DNA of 64,000 bases from Isoetes taiwanensis (GCA_021234155.1 JAJEKV010000016.1:2048001-2112000); one strand, 5' to 3'. Counted from the stretch's first letter, positions 24,287-34,815 are shown. Numbers and translations: made by a program. The notes: generated by a model from the sequence alone, not told the origin.

Positions 24287-24362
24287 TTTTATCGTCCACT
24301 GAGGCCAATCGGCCTATGGGACCCATAAGGAGCGCAGCAAACGTATTACTGTCCGGGTTAAA
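24287..24362 (-). mobile_element. SINE/LINE 3' end with hexanucleotide tail, minus strand
   Basis: The minus strand reads CAGTAATACGTTTGCTGC, then GGGTCCCATAGGCCGATTGG, then GTGGACGATAAAAAATC and the (ATTCTC)n tail. The same succession (CAGTAATATGCTTGCTGC, GGGTCCCATAGGCCAATAGG, GTGGACGCTAAAAACC, then an ATTCT repeat) occurs on the plus strand at 62,984-63,095. This identifies one retroposon family with different simple-repeat tails. The 5' part is missing here. Confidence 0.75.
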
Positions 24363-24535
24363 AGCTAGAATGGGATACTATAAGACACTAGAAGGCAGAT
24401 GGAAAAGCTAGAATGGGGTACTATAAGACACAAAAATGCATGGCAGATGGCCAAAATGTGCACTAAGAACCTACTATAAAACACTAGAATGCATGGCAGA
24501 TGGCCAAAATATGGAATAAGAACCTCAAGCAATTG

Positions 24536-25035
24536 CATTTTATAGCTCCTCTAAACACCTAATTGCGACAAGCAATTGCGTTTTATAGCTCCTCTAAACA
24601 CCTAATTGCAACAATCTCCTCCATAACTCCTCCCTATCAAATTGCGACAATCTCCTCCATAATTCCTCCCTAGCAACTACATCAAAAACATTTTCGAAAT
24701 CCACAAAACAACATTAGAGGTCATGTTATTTATTGTGACTGTCTTGTAATAAAGTATATAGAACAAGGATACAATAGTAATGACGTCCTTGGATTTGAAA
24801 CTAGCTTGAGTCATCGCCCTAACACAAGATGACTCTGCCAAGTGGTCAGATGTTTCTCCAAGATCTCAAAGTTGTACAAGAAGAGAACTGACCCAGTAAT
24901 TAAAATGATATGTTCTATTGCGATCGTTATAAATTGATACCACTCTACGGAAGAGCAGTTTCTATTACCAGCTTTGTAAATTGGCACCACTCTACTAATT
25001 GTCCAGTTTGAAGGGAATCCTTCATGAAGGGATCT
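24536..25035 (-). pseudogene. LINE reverse transcriptase fragment (copy b), minus strand
   Basis: This is a near copy of 18,490-18,904: HEGFPSNWTISRVVPIYK, ILEKHLTTWQSHLVLG, then degenerate frames. At its left end the phrase TTTATAGCTCCTCTAAACAC is duplicated (about 24,540 and 24,581). Its right end meets the solo LTR at 25,035/25,036 at the same LINE position where copy a meets its LTR, and the LINE resumes beyond the LTR at 27,381. Confidence 0.8.
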
Positions 25036-27380
25036 TGTGACGCTCCCTACAAAATATATGGCACCCAGCCGTACACTCCGTAGGAAATCCCCATCTGTTC
25101 CTTCGACCACATGGGCCCTCTGTCTATCCCGCACTCTAGGGTATCCCTAGTGCGGGAAGGGGACACGAAGGTGTCTTGCGCGCCCTTCCCGTAGGGGTTC
25201 CTATAACATCGGAAGCATAAACAACATCAAAACTAGCAACAACAATACATCAAGCTACCTCGAGAGTAGCTCATCCATACATCCATAAATACAATGGAGA
25301 TAAATATATGCCATAAAACATGAGAGCTCCTACCCAAGGCTCAGACTCATAGGGTGGTAGACTGATGGCTAGGCCACAAGATAGAGTAGATCGAGTCATA
25401 ACAATGGCGGGGCTGGCTCGAGACAATGGCTAGGGTTGACCACGCCATCTGCCCCTCTTGTGCATACTTTGCAGATGGGCTATATCAGGCTTTGGTATGA
25501 CTCTAGCCTTCCGGATACGCAATCTCATGGCATCACCCATCGAGACTGCTTCGGGTTTCATCTTCCCGGTCCTTCGATGCAAGAAGGGTTCCATCACCCC
25601 TTCCTGGAGGTCTAGAGGTTCCATGGGCGGCTAGAGAATCATGGCAACACACGATTCTTCCCCAACTTAACCCCCAAAACAAGAGCCAGGCCGTCACCTG
25701 CAGCTCTTGAGAGGCAGGGCGACACCATTGCCCCAGAAGGTGTCGGATCCATGCCCGGCCCATTCGAAGTGATCGGCCATAAGCCTAGCCCGCTATGGGG
25801 TCCCCAGTAGCCATACCCTCCCTCCGTCTCGCCTCTAGCCCCGTTATGTAGTGCTAAGTCATATCATAGCCCCCGTAGCCCGGTGGGTTCCCATGCACAG
25901 GCCGCTAATAATAGGAACTAAAGGGTCAAAACTAGGAGCATCACTAAGTAATGGCTACTAGGTCTCTACCCCCCTTCCCAATACAAGAGGAGCAAACATG
26001 ATCAACCAAAATCACATATCCACATAACATGATAATAATGAGAATAACATCTAAACCTAATCACATACATCTAACTTACAATTAGGGTTCATTGATTAGG
26101 GTTCAAGATCTGGACTGAGAGTTCTAGAAAGGCTTTACTAGAGACACGAAATGCTAACTCATCTGGAGTCCTACTTTCAGATGATCTACAAAGAACTCTA
26201 ACCCAAATACCTGCTCCTGAGGAACTCCCTCCTACTCCCGGCGTCTCCATGGTCTTCAAGGTGGTCGAAATAGCTCCCATTCTGGTACAATAACAAGTAA
26301 CTCAACGAAGAAATTAACAAAAACACAAGAGTTCACACTCCAATCTTTAGGATAATCCACCCAACCCGCTCGGATCTCGGCAAGATCCAACTTTATCTTG
26401 CGATTTCCACAACACCACCAAAATTTCAATACTAATTAGTCAAGCTAGGCTGGATTCGGTAATGGACTAGGGCTCGGAACTTGACAAGACTCAAGCGAGA
26501 GTAGCCCCTCAATCTGATGCGGCGTTTTTACTTATAGGCAGAAATCCGCTTTTTCAGCAAATCCCTTTTCTAGTTATAATTAGTTGAGATAAAGGTCAAG
26601 AGGCTTAGATAATAATAAATCGGCCTGATTAGAAAGGCCTTCGGCCTTTTTCTCCTCCAGAAAAGGGATTTGCTGAAAAAGCGGATTTCTGCCTATAACT
26701 AAAAACGCCACATCAGATTGAGGGGCTGTTCTCGCTTGAGCCTTGCTGAAGTTCTGAGCCCTAGTCCATTACCGAATCCAGCCTAGTTTGACTAATTAGT
26801 ATTGAAATTTTGGTGTTGTTGTGGAAATCGCAAGATAAAGGATTTGCCAGAGATTTGAGCCTGGTTGGGTGGATTACAATCTCCTAAAGATTGGAGCGTG
26901 AACTCTTTGTGTTTTCTGTCAGTTTCTTCGTTGAGTTACTTGTTATTGTATCTATTTTTTCTGAATGCTGTCTTACCAATGTCCTCATTCTTAATTCGGA
27001 TCTGATGACATGCTCTGGGGGCTGCTGTGCTATGCTATGCCACAGCAGACGGTTCTCGAAGCGGAGTTTCGAGCGCGAAAAAGGTTCCCAGACTGTTGGA
27101 GCCAGAAAAATGGCCTAGGGTTAGGGTTTGGCCATTTATAGGTTAGGGTTGATGTTACCTGCCATGTGGCTCCAATAGGGTGGTTCCGTGTGGCGGGTGC
27201 CCAATAGGTTAAGGCCACGTGGAAAATGGTCTTAACCTAAGGTTGGCTAAGTTATACGAATAACTTAGTCATGCACCCTATGCCCTAATCTATGGCATAC
27301 AAGGCTATGAAGGTAGACTCGTATAGTGATGGGCTTGGAAATATACGGATTTATGCTATATATTTCTCTGGAACGTCACA
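25036..27380 (-). mobile_element. Solo LTR (Ty3/gypsy family), minus orientation, carrying an insertion
   Basis: The ends are TGTGACGCTCC at 25,036 and AACGTCACA at 27,380, giving the TGTGAC...GTCACA termini typical of this family. Flanking pentamers are GATCT (25,031-25,035) and GCTCT (27,381-27,385), a likely 5-bp target duplication with one change. LINE coding sequence continues on both sides, so the LTR is an insertion into the LINE. Removing the foldback insertion leaves about 1.62 kb, matching the other LTRs. Confidence 0.85.
26282..26953. mobile_element. Foldback element, ~290-bp inverted arms
   Basis: The left arm (about 26,284-26,572, starting GGTACAATAACAAGTAACTC) is the reverse complement of the right arm (about 26,660-26,953), with roughly 90 percent identity by eye. 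The 85-bp centre has its own small hairpin, AAAGGCCTTCGGCCTTT at about 26,635-26,651. No open frame of note. LTR sequence resumes near 27,003, with about 50 extra bases after the right arm. A transcript would fold into long double-stranded RNA. Confidence 0.9.
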
Positions 27381-27620
27381 GCTCTGCTAAATATACTACT
27401 GAATACTGGATTTATTCTCCTTCCCATTTCAGTAGTTTTGCATACAACTTTTACAATTCCATGGCTTTATATACCATTAGCGAGGTCTTTTAAACCTTGT
27501 TCCACATCTTCTATCATTAAAGTCAAGACTAGACCTATCTGTTTTGGAATGACATCTGAAACCGCATGGATGATGTTATATAGTTGAGTTAAGTAGAGTA
27601 TCTAGGTCATCAAAAACTGT
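27381..27620 (-). pseudogene. LINE upstream part, interrupted by the solo LTR
   Basis: The minus strand encodes IEDVEQGLKDLANG and, nearest the LTR, RINPVFSSIFSRA, which joins by position with HEGFPSNWT in copy b. This matches the linker-to-RT region of plant LINEs. One TAA interrupts the frame after LANGI. Upstream the frame is lost. Confidence 0.65.
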
Positions 27621-28600
27621 ATTGGCTTATAAAAGCTCTCCCCCAAAATGCTTTAAATTTATTAGCAAGTAAGAAGAACATCATGTGCTAATGATATGCC
27701 AAACAATGTGCCTTCTTCCCCTTCAATCCAAGCTGTCTTTTGTGAGCTTTGCATTGATCATCAAATCATACAGTTCGAGGAAAAGATTGTGCATTAGAAC
27801 AACGAAAACACCTCTTTTAAAAGGGCAATGACCAACTTATCATTTTGTTGTCGTAAGGTGTGTGGATTCCAATATGCTGCAAAGGTCCTTGACAAAACAT
27901 TGAGCATAGTGGCGACGTGCAACTAACAACAGCATGACACCGAGTATGTACTTGCTACCACATTGAGGGTGATAAAGAGGTTTATGATCTGAATCCATCT
28001 CTTCATCCTTGCTTTGGTTCCAATCTATACATGTTTGATGATGTTTTGAAGATCCTACTCACACACAAGCACATAATCCACTAGACTAGCCCCTCCTAAT
28101 TGTTCATCTATATGCAATTGTATGGAGAGAAGGACGACAATTGCAAATGGTCACATAAAAATTATCACATATTTGGAGCAACTCTCTTGCAAACCGTATG
28201 ATAGTGTAGATTGACACAACCACATAGCCTCATTTGTTTGAAGGTGCAATGAGCTCTGCAGCAAGACTACACTTTGTCAATTGTCCTATAATTGTGCGAG
28301 CATTGAAGTCACTAGTAAGTTTAATATAACAATAAATAGGGAGATCCCTTACTCGTTCTACCTTGTGGAAGAATATAATATGCAAAAGATGTACTATAAA
28401 GCACAATTTCATAAATTTCGTGATTCCAATTAGAAACGAAATTATTTTTTAGTTTGTTTTATGGCCAATTTTTGAGCTATTATGGCACCATTATGTGTAT
28501 TCGTGCATGTGAAGTGCCATTATTTGGCGCCATTAAAAACATGACAGTGCAAAAATTATAGTTAAGAACATATCCATCAATACTTAAAGACACGAGCAAT
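27621..28600. other. AT-rich DNA, no gene recognised
   Basis: May include further decayed LINE 5' sequence, but no motif is recognisable. At 28,480-28,535 there are degenerate copies of the TGGCGCCATT/AGTGCCATT motif that is abundant in 30.2-36.8 kb. This suggests the left border of that repeat domain lies here. Confidence 0.5.
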
Positions 28601-28637
28601 GTATATAAATTTATCGAGGCTCGATAAATTTATATAC
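28601..28637. repeat. Perfect 18-bp-arm hairpin downstream of the methyltransferase-like gene
   Basis: GTATATAAATTTATCGAG (28,601-28,618), one base, then its exact reverse complement (28,620-28,637). It lies about 40 bases past the stop codon of the minus-strand gene. It could be an RNA 3'-end structure or a transposon end; the sequence does not decide. Confidence 0.9.
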
Positions 28638-30289
28638 AATAAATATTATTTTTACATTTGAGGGACACATAATTTACAAGTCTTTCTCCACTGTATCAGG
28701 CTCCTCAGTGCTAGCAATAGGATTAGATGGCCCGGCACCGTTGATGGGATCAAAATCAAAAGCATGGGCAGTGAGGTCAGCTTCATCGAGATTGTCGAGG
28801 TCGAACTTAGCTTCTTTAATAACCTCGTAGTCAACATCAGCAATCTCAGGTGATTTCACTGCTTGGCTTGTTTCTGCATGTTCCTCAACTCCACGTTCAA
28901 GAGCACCTTGCTACTGGGACACAGGGACTGCAGCCAGGATAGGATTGAGCACGCGGTCTAGCCTACCAAGAATCCCCTTCAGGCACTGCTGTTTGACCGG
29001 ATCATGTTCGAACACGATGCAGAACTTTTTGTGAATCAATGCAGCTCTGCCAAAAGCACCACAAGAGAAGTAATCGAACACTCCTGTACCTGGCTATACT
29101 AGCTCCTGCACGAGGTAGGAACATGTTGCAGGACCCAGCTGACTTCTCATTATGATTTCTCCGGGCAAGCCTTGCCAACTGTACCTGAATCTGCTGCGAA
29201 AGAGTTTTTCTATCATAGCCTCACTCTCCCCGTCTGCCTCTTCTTCAGTTTGAGCAGGAAGTGGTGGAAGATGCTGGGGGTGATCGGCATAGGAAAACCT
29301 GAGGTCAATCTCTTCGACAACAGTCAGGGCAGAGGACTGGATCTTGGTGGCGTAGACGAGAGCATGCGGTTCCAGCACCCCTGTTGGTGCTGGATTCTTG
29401 TACTCATCCTCGTACATGCCAATATAAACTCTGGATCTAGAGTCTAGGTTATCCAACATTGAGGAGACAACAAAATAGTTTTTTGGGCGTGCGAAGTAAA
29501 CTATTCAAAAAGAATTAGCTGGCGTGTTCTTGACAGCAGTGTCAAAGAACTTGGACAGTGTCGATTGGTCCCACATTGGAGTTGGACTTCGCATATCCAA
29601 AACAATCAAAGAGGCTGGCACATGAGTGCATTTGATCTGCCCTCTGCTATCAGTGAGCTCAACCTCGTCCCGGAACTCTTCAATATCATCCCTCTGCATA
29701 ACTTTATTTTTTATGACCCTTGCCACGGCTGGAGGTATATTTTCAACCTCCTTGGAAATGCCATCGTTGACCCATTTGTTATGCAGTGTCCCTATGGTCT
29801 TTAAGCTATCATCGTCAAAACCTGTCACAGTGGAACAGAAGTCTTCGAAGAAGGTGAACTTCCTTGGGAAGTTTTCCTTGACATACTCAAAAATTTCCTC
29901 CTTCAAGAACGATAATGTCCTGAGAGCTCTAGCCCTCGTCTTGAAGAAGTAGTCACTCGTGTAATCAGTGGAGACCTTAACGTATACCTTCTCGTCAAGC
30001 ACCTCCAGGAATAAGACTCTGCAATCCTCATAGTGCATGCCTCCTATGCATCGCAGATAAGTCTTACTGAAGTAGTCACTATCTTTGGCCCAGACACAGA
30101 CTATAGGCTGCCCTCTGTTGTCCTTGAGCTTGCCAGTTTTCCATTGGTTCCACAGCGACTGGAACGGCTAAAAGATATCCTCTGGCATGAAGACCCACCA
30201 GTTGAAGTCTTTGGGCTGCTTCGCATGGTAACTTCTGCTAGAGCCAGGTACCGCTGAATGCAAAGCACATTTGTTAGCAACGGAATGCA

Positions 30290-30475
30290 AAAGGCACCGT
30301 AGTGCCATTTTAATGGTAAAACTCGAAACTCGTTATGTACTGAAACCAAGGAAACCTATAGTCAAGACAACTCCTATCCATTTCACATCAAATGGCGCTA
30401 CGACGCCATTTCATATCATAAGACAGAAATGAAAATAACAATTAGAATTTTAAAATGGCATCGTAGTGCCATATG
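30290..30475. repeat. GGCGCC-type palindromes inside the minus-gene intron
   Basis: AAATGGCGCTACGACGCCATTT (about 30,391-30,412) and AAAATGGCATCGTAGTGCCAT (about 30,451-30,471) are near-palindromes of the same family as the array at 32.3-34.8 kb. They lie between a likely splice donor region (about 30,483-30,510) and an acceptor TTGCATTCAG ending at 30,255. Confidence 0.7.
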
Positions 30476-31375
30476 ATGTAAATATCATACCTTATAAGGT
30501 TCCTCGGCGTCTACCTACGGCTAGAAGGATCGGGGCTTTGCTTGCTTAAAGTGTGTACCGGGTGCCTCAGGTGGGTGATCTTGTTAATGAATGGTTCTTT
30601 GAAGATGGTCTTCGCAGCAATGTCATTCACCTCACAACTGAGCTACAGGCAGTCCTGCTCATTCACCTCTCCCGACAACATCCGGCATTGCCGATACTCG
30701 TATATTTTGGCCATTTGCTCTGCCGGGACTTTGCGATTGCCTATCTTTTTACTTAAACAAGCTTAGCTAAGATCGAAAGTGATTGCCATTCACTATATAG
30801 AAGTGCAACCCCATAAGATCGTCCTCTATTTTCTAAGGAACTAATTTCTTTGTGTTGGGGTGGAAGGGGGATCAGATCGGCGAGTGTGAATATCGTGTGA
30901 GGATCACGCTGGAAAGATTCCAGTAGAGTCTTGGCGTGTTCCATATTTCATGGCCACGGAAGTCAAATTTGAGGGCCATGGTATAAACCGAACACATTTA
31001 TTTTCTTTGTAAACGTAATGCCGAGAGGGAAAAATTGACGGCGATCATAAATTTTATTCAATGTCGTTTCTACCATCTTTTCCTCCTCTGACCGTTCCAT
31101 CTTGAGGCCTTGGGGCACCTCTAACAAGTACCCAGCTATCCACGGTTTTATTAATTGAGATGGTGCGGACCCCCGGACTTTGTGGTGCCGAGGTACCCCC
31201 GGCGCCCGTGCTGCAAGTGGCACCACCACCAACACCACCATTTGTTAGTGGCCTCCCTCATGCTTTGGAGAGGCCACGAATTGCAGGACTGAGGCCGTGG
31301 ACTAGGAGGTCGAGGGCCGCCTTTGTTTCTTTGGAGTGCCCTCAACATCTGATGTGCCATGCCTATGTTTTCTCT

Positions 31376-31545
31376 TGGTCTTCTCTTTTTCCTCCTCTCC
31401 TTTTTCTTCCTGCTCCTTCCTTGCACTACCTTCCTTCCCCTCCTCTTCCTTTCTTCTCCTTCTTACGTCCCCTCCTTATCCCTTTCCTTCTTGCTTCCCT
31501 TCCCCTCCTTATCCATCTTCTCCTTTTGATGTTTTTCTATAGCTT
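31376..31545. repeat. Pyrimidine-rich low-complexity tract
   Basis: The plus strand is almost pure C/T (CTCCTCTCCTTTTTCTTCC-type blocks). On the minus strand it encodes the Lys/Glu/Arg-rich segment of the methyltransferase-like gene. Plus-strand frames through it are shadows. Confidence 0.8.
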
Positions 31546-32289
31546 TTGCTTCTAATTTTTAAACCTCTTCATTAGTATCAAAAGAGTCCTTCTCAGTAGC
31601 AGGAACCTCCTTGACAGCACGAGTCTTCGTTTTCTTGTGAGCTCGAAGCCAAGCAGTGTCCACGAAGCGAGGTGGATTCTGCGAGTTCAAGGCCTTCACA
31701 ACCAAAGAAGGAAAGTTCTTCGACTCGTTCATTCAATTCCGAAGAATGTTGTAACCCCTTAAAATCTCGGTAGGGCCTTGTATATCTGCCTCTTGGAAGC
31801 TCTTGTAAGAGGGAAGAGCCCATCCCTGTCGCTTACCAGAGCCAATAACATTGGAAATACTTGCGGACATCATTGTAGGATCATAGAACTGCCAGTCCAC
31901 ATAGTAAATATTTATCTTTATGTCTTCTGTATTCTCAACAACCACGCGGAGCCAATCCTCGCGCCCGTTCTTGAGAGTTGTCCTCATATTAATGCTAATG
32001 CCCGGCTGGTAAACTCCTTCGGTGTTGTCGGACATCTCCTTTGTAAATAAATACAGCTCTCTTCTAATGTCACCCTTTGAACCTGATGGAGTAGAAGTGC
32101 TCATCCTCATTATCTCCATGCATCAGGCACATTCATTCAGCAGAACAGACCTCTCGGACTGAAATGTTGTTTCTACATGCAAGAGAGCTGAAAACAAAGG
32201 ATGCACATCAGGGAACGAATAGTCTCACTAGTTTACAAAACTTAAATGCAGCTCTTCAGATGCAAGTAGTGCCACGACGCCGTTTTCCA

Positions 32290-34430
32290 TACATAGTTAG
32301 GAATCTGGTCTCGAAAACAACAATGCGGCTCTCATGACGCATATGGCGCCGCGGCGCCATTTGCATCCTGAGGGGCCAACACAAGTCAGGCAACCAGAAG
32401 GCAGGCTGCCTCGTGAGCAACAATGTAGCTCACACGATGAGAGCCATATTGTTGTCATGTTCATTTGTTTCCTCACGTCTAGTTCTTTGCAAGTAGTAGA
32501 CACCTGACATGCAGCTATCACAATGCAAATGGCGTCGTGGCACCATTTGCATCGTGAGGGCCATCACAAGTCTGGCAATCCAACGCAGCGGGGCACGTCG
32601 GGTTGTTATAGTCCATGCATAAGGCCATCAGCTATATCAAGGAACATCAAAGTGAAAACATCGCGCATTCCCAAATCTTGCTTTCATGCCTCTTTGAACG
32701 ATGGAACGTAGAATGTAACTAAGCTATATTGCCCAAAGAGGCAGGGAAAGAAATATTGGGAATTCTCGATGCTTTTACTCATCAACCACATAAATTTCGA
32801 TGAACAACCGGAAGATGCCCTGCGTTCAGTTTGCTTAAAATTTTGTGATGGCCCTCATGATGCAAATAGCGCCATTGGCATTGTGATAGCTGCATGTCGA
32901 ATGTCTACTACTTGCAAAGAACTGGACATCTCAAAAATTAACAATGCAGCTCACACCATGCAAATGGCGCCGCGACACCATTTGCATCGAGAGGGTTAAC
33001 ACAAGTCCAAAGAACGTAAGGCAGAGCTGCCTCCTCGAGTCACCGTCGTGTGAGCTTACATTGTTGCTCATGAGGCGCCCGGTTATCGGTTTGTTTGACA
33101 TGTGTAACTTGGTTCGACGATGCAAATGGCCATTTGCATAGTGTGAGTTTACATTAGAATTTTTGAGACGTCCAGTTCTTTGCAAGTAGTAGACACCGAC
33201 ATGCAGCTATCAATGCATTTGCATCATTGAGGGCCATCACATTAAATCGACAAACCTTAACGCAGCCCCGCTCTTCTGGTTGTTATAGTCCATGCATAGA
33301 GCCATCAGCTATATCAAGGAACATCAAAGTGAAAGCATCGTGCATTCCCAAATCTTGCTCACACTCCTCTTTGAACAATGGAACTTAGAATGTAACTAAG
33401 CTACATTGCCCAAAGAGGCGGGGAACGAAAGATTGGGAATTCTCGATGCTCTTACTCATCAACTACATGAAATCTGATGAACAACCAGAAGATAGGCATG
33501 TGTTCTGGTTGCCAGACTTGTGATGGCCCTCACGATGCAAATGGCGCCGTGCCATTTGCATCGTGATAACTGCATGTCGAGTGTCTACTACTTGCAAAGA
33601 ACTGGACATCTCAAAAATTAGCAATGCAGCTCACACTATGCAAATGGCGCCGCGGGCGCCATTTGCATCGGTGGCGGCGCAAAACGCCTCCCCGAAAGCA
33701 AATGCGTGTGAGCTACATTGTTGCTCATGAGAGGTACCTTGCCTTCGGTTGCGACTTGCGCTTGGCCCTCAATGTAAAGCCATTTGCATAGTATGAGCTG
33801 CATTGAGACGTCCAGTTCTTTGCAAGTAGTAGACACCTGACATGCAGCTATCACGCATTTGCATCGTGAGGGCCATCACAAGTCTGACAACCAGAATGCA
33901 GGCCTGTGTTCTGGTTGTTATAATCCATGCATAGAGCCATCAGCTATATCAAGGAACATTAAAGTGAAAGCATCGCGCATTTTAAATCTTACTTTCACAC
34001 CTCTTTGAACGATGGAACTTAGAATGTAACTAAGCTACATTGCCCAAAGAGGCGGGAAAAGAAAGATTGGGAATTCTCGATGCTTTTACTCATCAAGACA
34101 TGATGAACAACTAGAAGACATGCCTGCGTTCTAATTGCCAGACTTGTAATGGCTCTCACGATGTAAATGGATGGCGCCACCATTTGCATTGTGATAGCTG
34201 CATGTCGGGTGACTACTACTTGCAAAGAACTAGACGTCTCAAAAATTAGCAATGCAGCTCACACTATGCAAATGGCGCCGCAGTGCCATTTGCATCGAGA
34301 GGGCCAACACAAACCGCAAACAAAGGGTGGTTTCTGACCTTCCTGGTTGTTGGACTTAGCCGGGTTCTTCCGATGCAAATGGCATCGCGACGCCATTTGC
34401 ATAGTGTGAGCTACATTGCTGTGCCCAGTA
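32290..34430. repeat. Tandem array of ~640-700-bp units, each carrying several palindromes
   Basis: Unit starts are marked by AGTTCTTTGCAAGTAGTAGA at about 32,478, 33,173 and 33,817, giving periods of about 695 and 644. A partial unit precedes and the last is truncated near 34,430. Each unit also contains the reverse complement, TCTACTACTTGCAAAGAACT, about 400 bp in (about 32,905, 33,585 and 34,212), so every unit is itself an inverted repeat. Next to each arm is a palindrome ATGCAAATGGCGCC...GGCGCCATTTGCAT (for example 32,523-32,553, 32,959-32,989, 33,637-33,668, 34,266-34,296). Short open frames here are artefacts of the repeats. Confidence 0.9.
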
Positions 34431-34479
34431 CAATGATGGAACATGGTGGGAAGCAAAACAATACAGCTCTAGAGATAGA

Positions 34480-34815
34480 AAAGGCTCCGTGGCGCCACTT
34501 AATATGAAATGGCGCCGTGGCGCCAGTTGATATCAATTGACGCCACGACGCCATTTCACATCGAGTGGCGTCACAACGCTTCCATCTCACATCAACTGGC
34601 GCCATGGCGCCATTTCACATCGAGTGGCACCACGGCGCCATTTCCATCTCGAGAGCTGTATTGTTGTTTTGCTTATTCCTATTTGCAAACTACTTGTGAG
34701 TTGGACATATTTGTATTCTATTGTGCAACCAAGCATGCATTGCCTAAACCAAGCATGCATCACTTAGGAGATATTGTAAGCAGGCACATGGCATCGTGGC
34801 GCCATTTGCACTAGA
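34480..34815. repeat. Cluster of GGCGCC palindromes outside the array
   Basis: At least six copies of ATGGCGCC(R/Y)TGGCGCCA-type sequence occur within 34,485-34,645, alternating with GTTGATATCAA, ATTTCACATCGAGTGG and similar spacers. One more lies at about 34,789-34,809. The local order suggests repeated short duplications of a 40-50 bp unit. Confidence 0.85.

Larger units (their letters stand above)
24140..24535. repeat. Short direct repeats of an AAAGCTAGAATGGGGTACTA unit
   Basis: Copies of AAAGCTAGAATGGGGTACTA with TAAGACACTAGAATGCATG start near 24,140, 24,359 and 24,402, with a 5'-shortened one near 24,469. The first and second are separated by a microsatellite and SINE end. The block sits exactly where the 5' LTR of the minus gypsy element should be, and links it to a second LINE copy. 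Confidence 0.75.
28677..32119 (-). pseudogene. Methyltransferase-like gene of a putative mobile element, broken
   Basis: The minus-strand frame starts at or near 32,119 (MEIMRMSTSTPSG). It continues past single stops into a Lys/Glu/Arg-rich segment (about 31,170-31,560), then KIYDRRQFFPLGITFTKK (about 31,010-31,070), then AEQMAKIYEYRQCRM (about 30,690). A probable intron (about 30,255-30,510) follows, then a long frame from 30,254 to a TAA before 28,677. In that last part, SLIVLDMRSPTPMWD (about 29,570-29,615) resembles motif IV, and GTGVFDYFSCGAFG followed by CIVFEHDPVK (about 29,005-29,085) resembles SAM-binding motif I of beta-class N6-adenine/N4-cytosine DNA methyltransferases. The canonical (D/N)PP(Y/F/W) is altered, and in-frame stops lie at 30,643, 30,168, 29,505, 29,094 and 28,911. 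The domain call rests on motifs only. The N-terminal part is unrecognised. Confidence 0.5.

Noticed and set aside
24181-24411. Open frame coding an alternating Asn-Glu repeat
   Set aside because: It is the translation of a GAGAAT microsatellite that serves as a SINE tail.
28911-30645. Recoding of TAG as glutamine in an active gene
   Set aside because: A land-plant nuclear genome uses the standard code, and the gene also has TAA/TGA lesions and lost frames upstream, so decay is the simpler reading.
31160-31555. 131-codon plus-strand Pro/Leu/Ser-rich frame
   Set aside because: Shadow of the pyrimidine tract opposite the Lys/Glu-rich part of the minus-strand gene.
32290-34430. CRISPR-like array because of regularly spaced palindromic repeats
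   Set aside because: Units are 640-700 bp with similar, not unique, spacers, and the setting is a plant nuclear genome. No cas genes.
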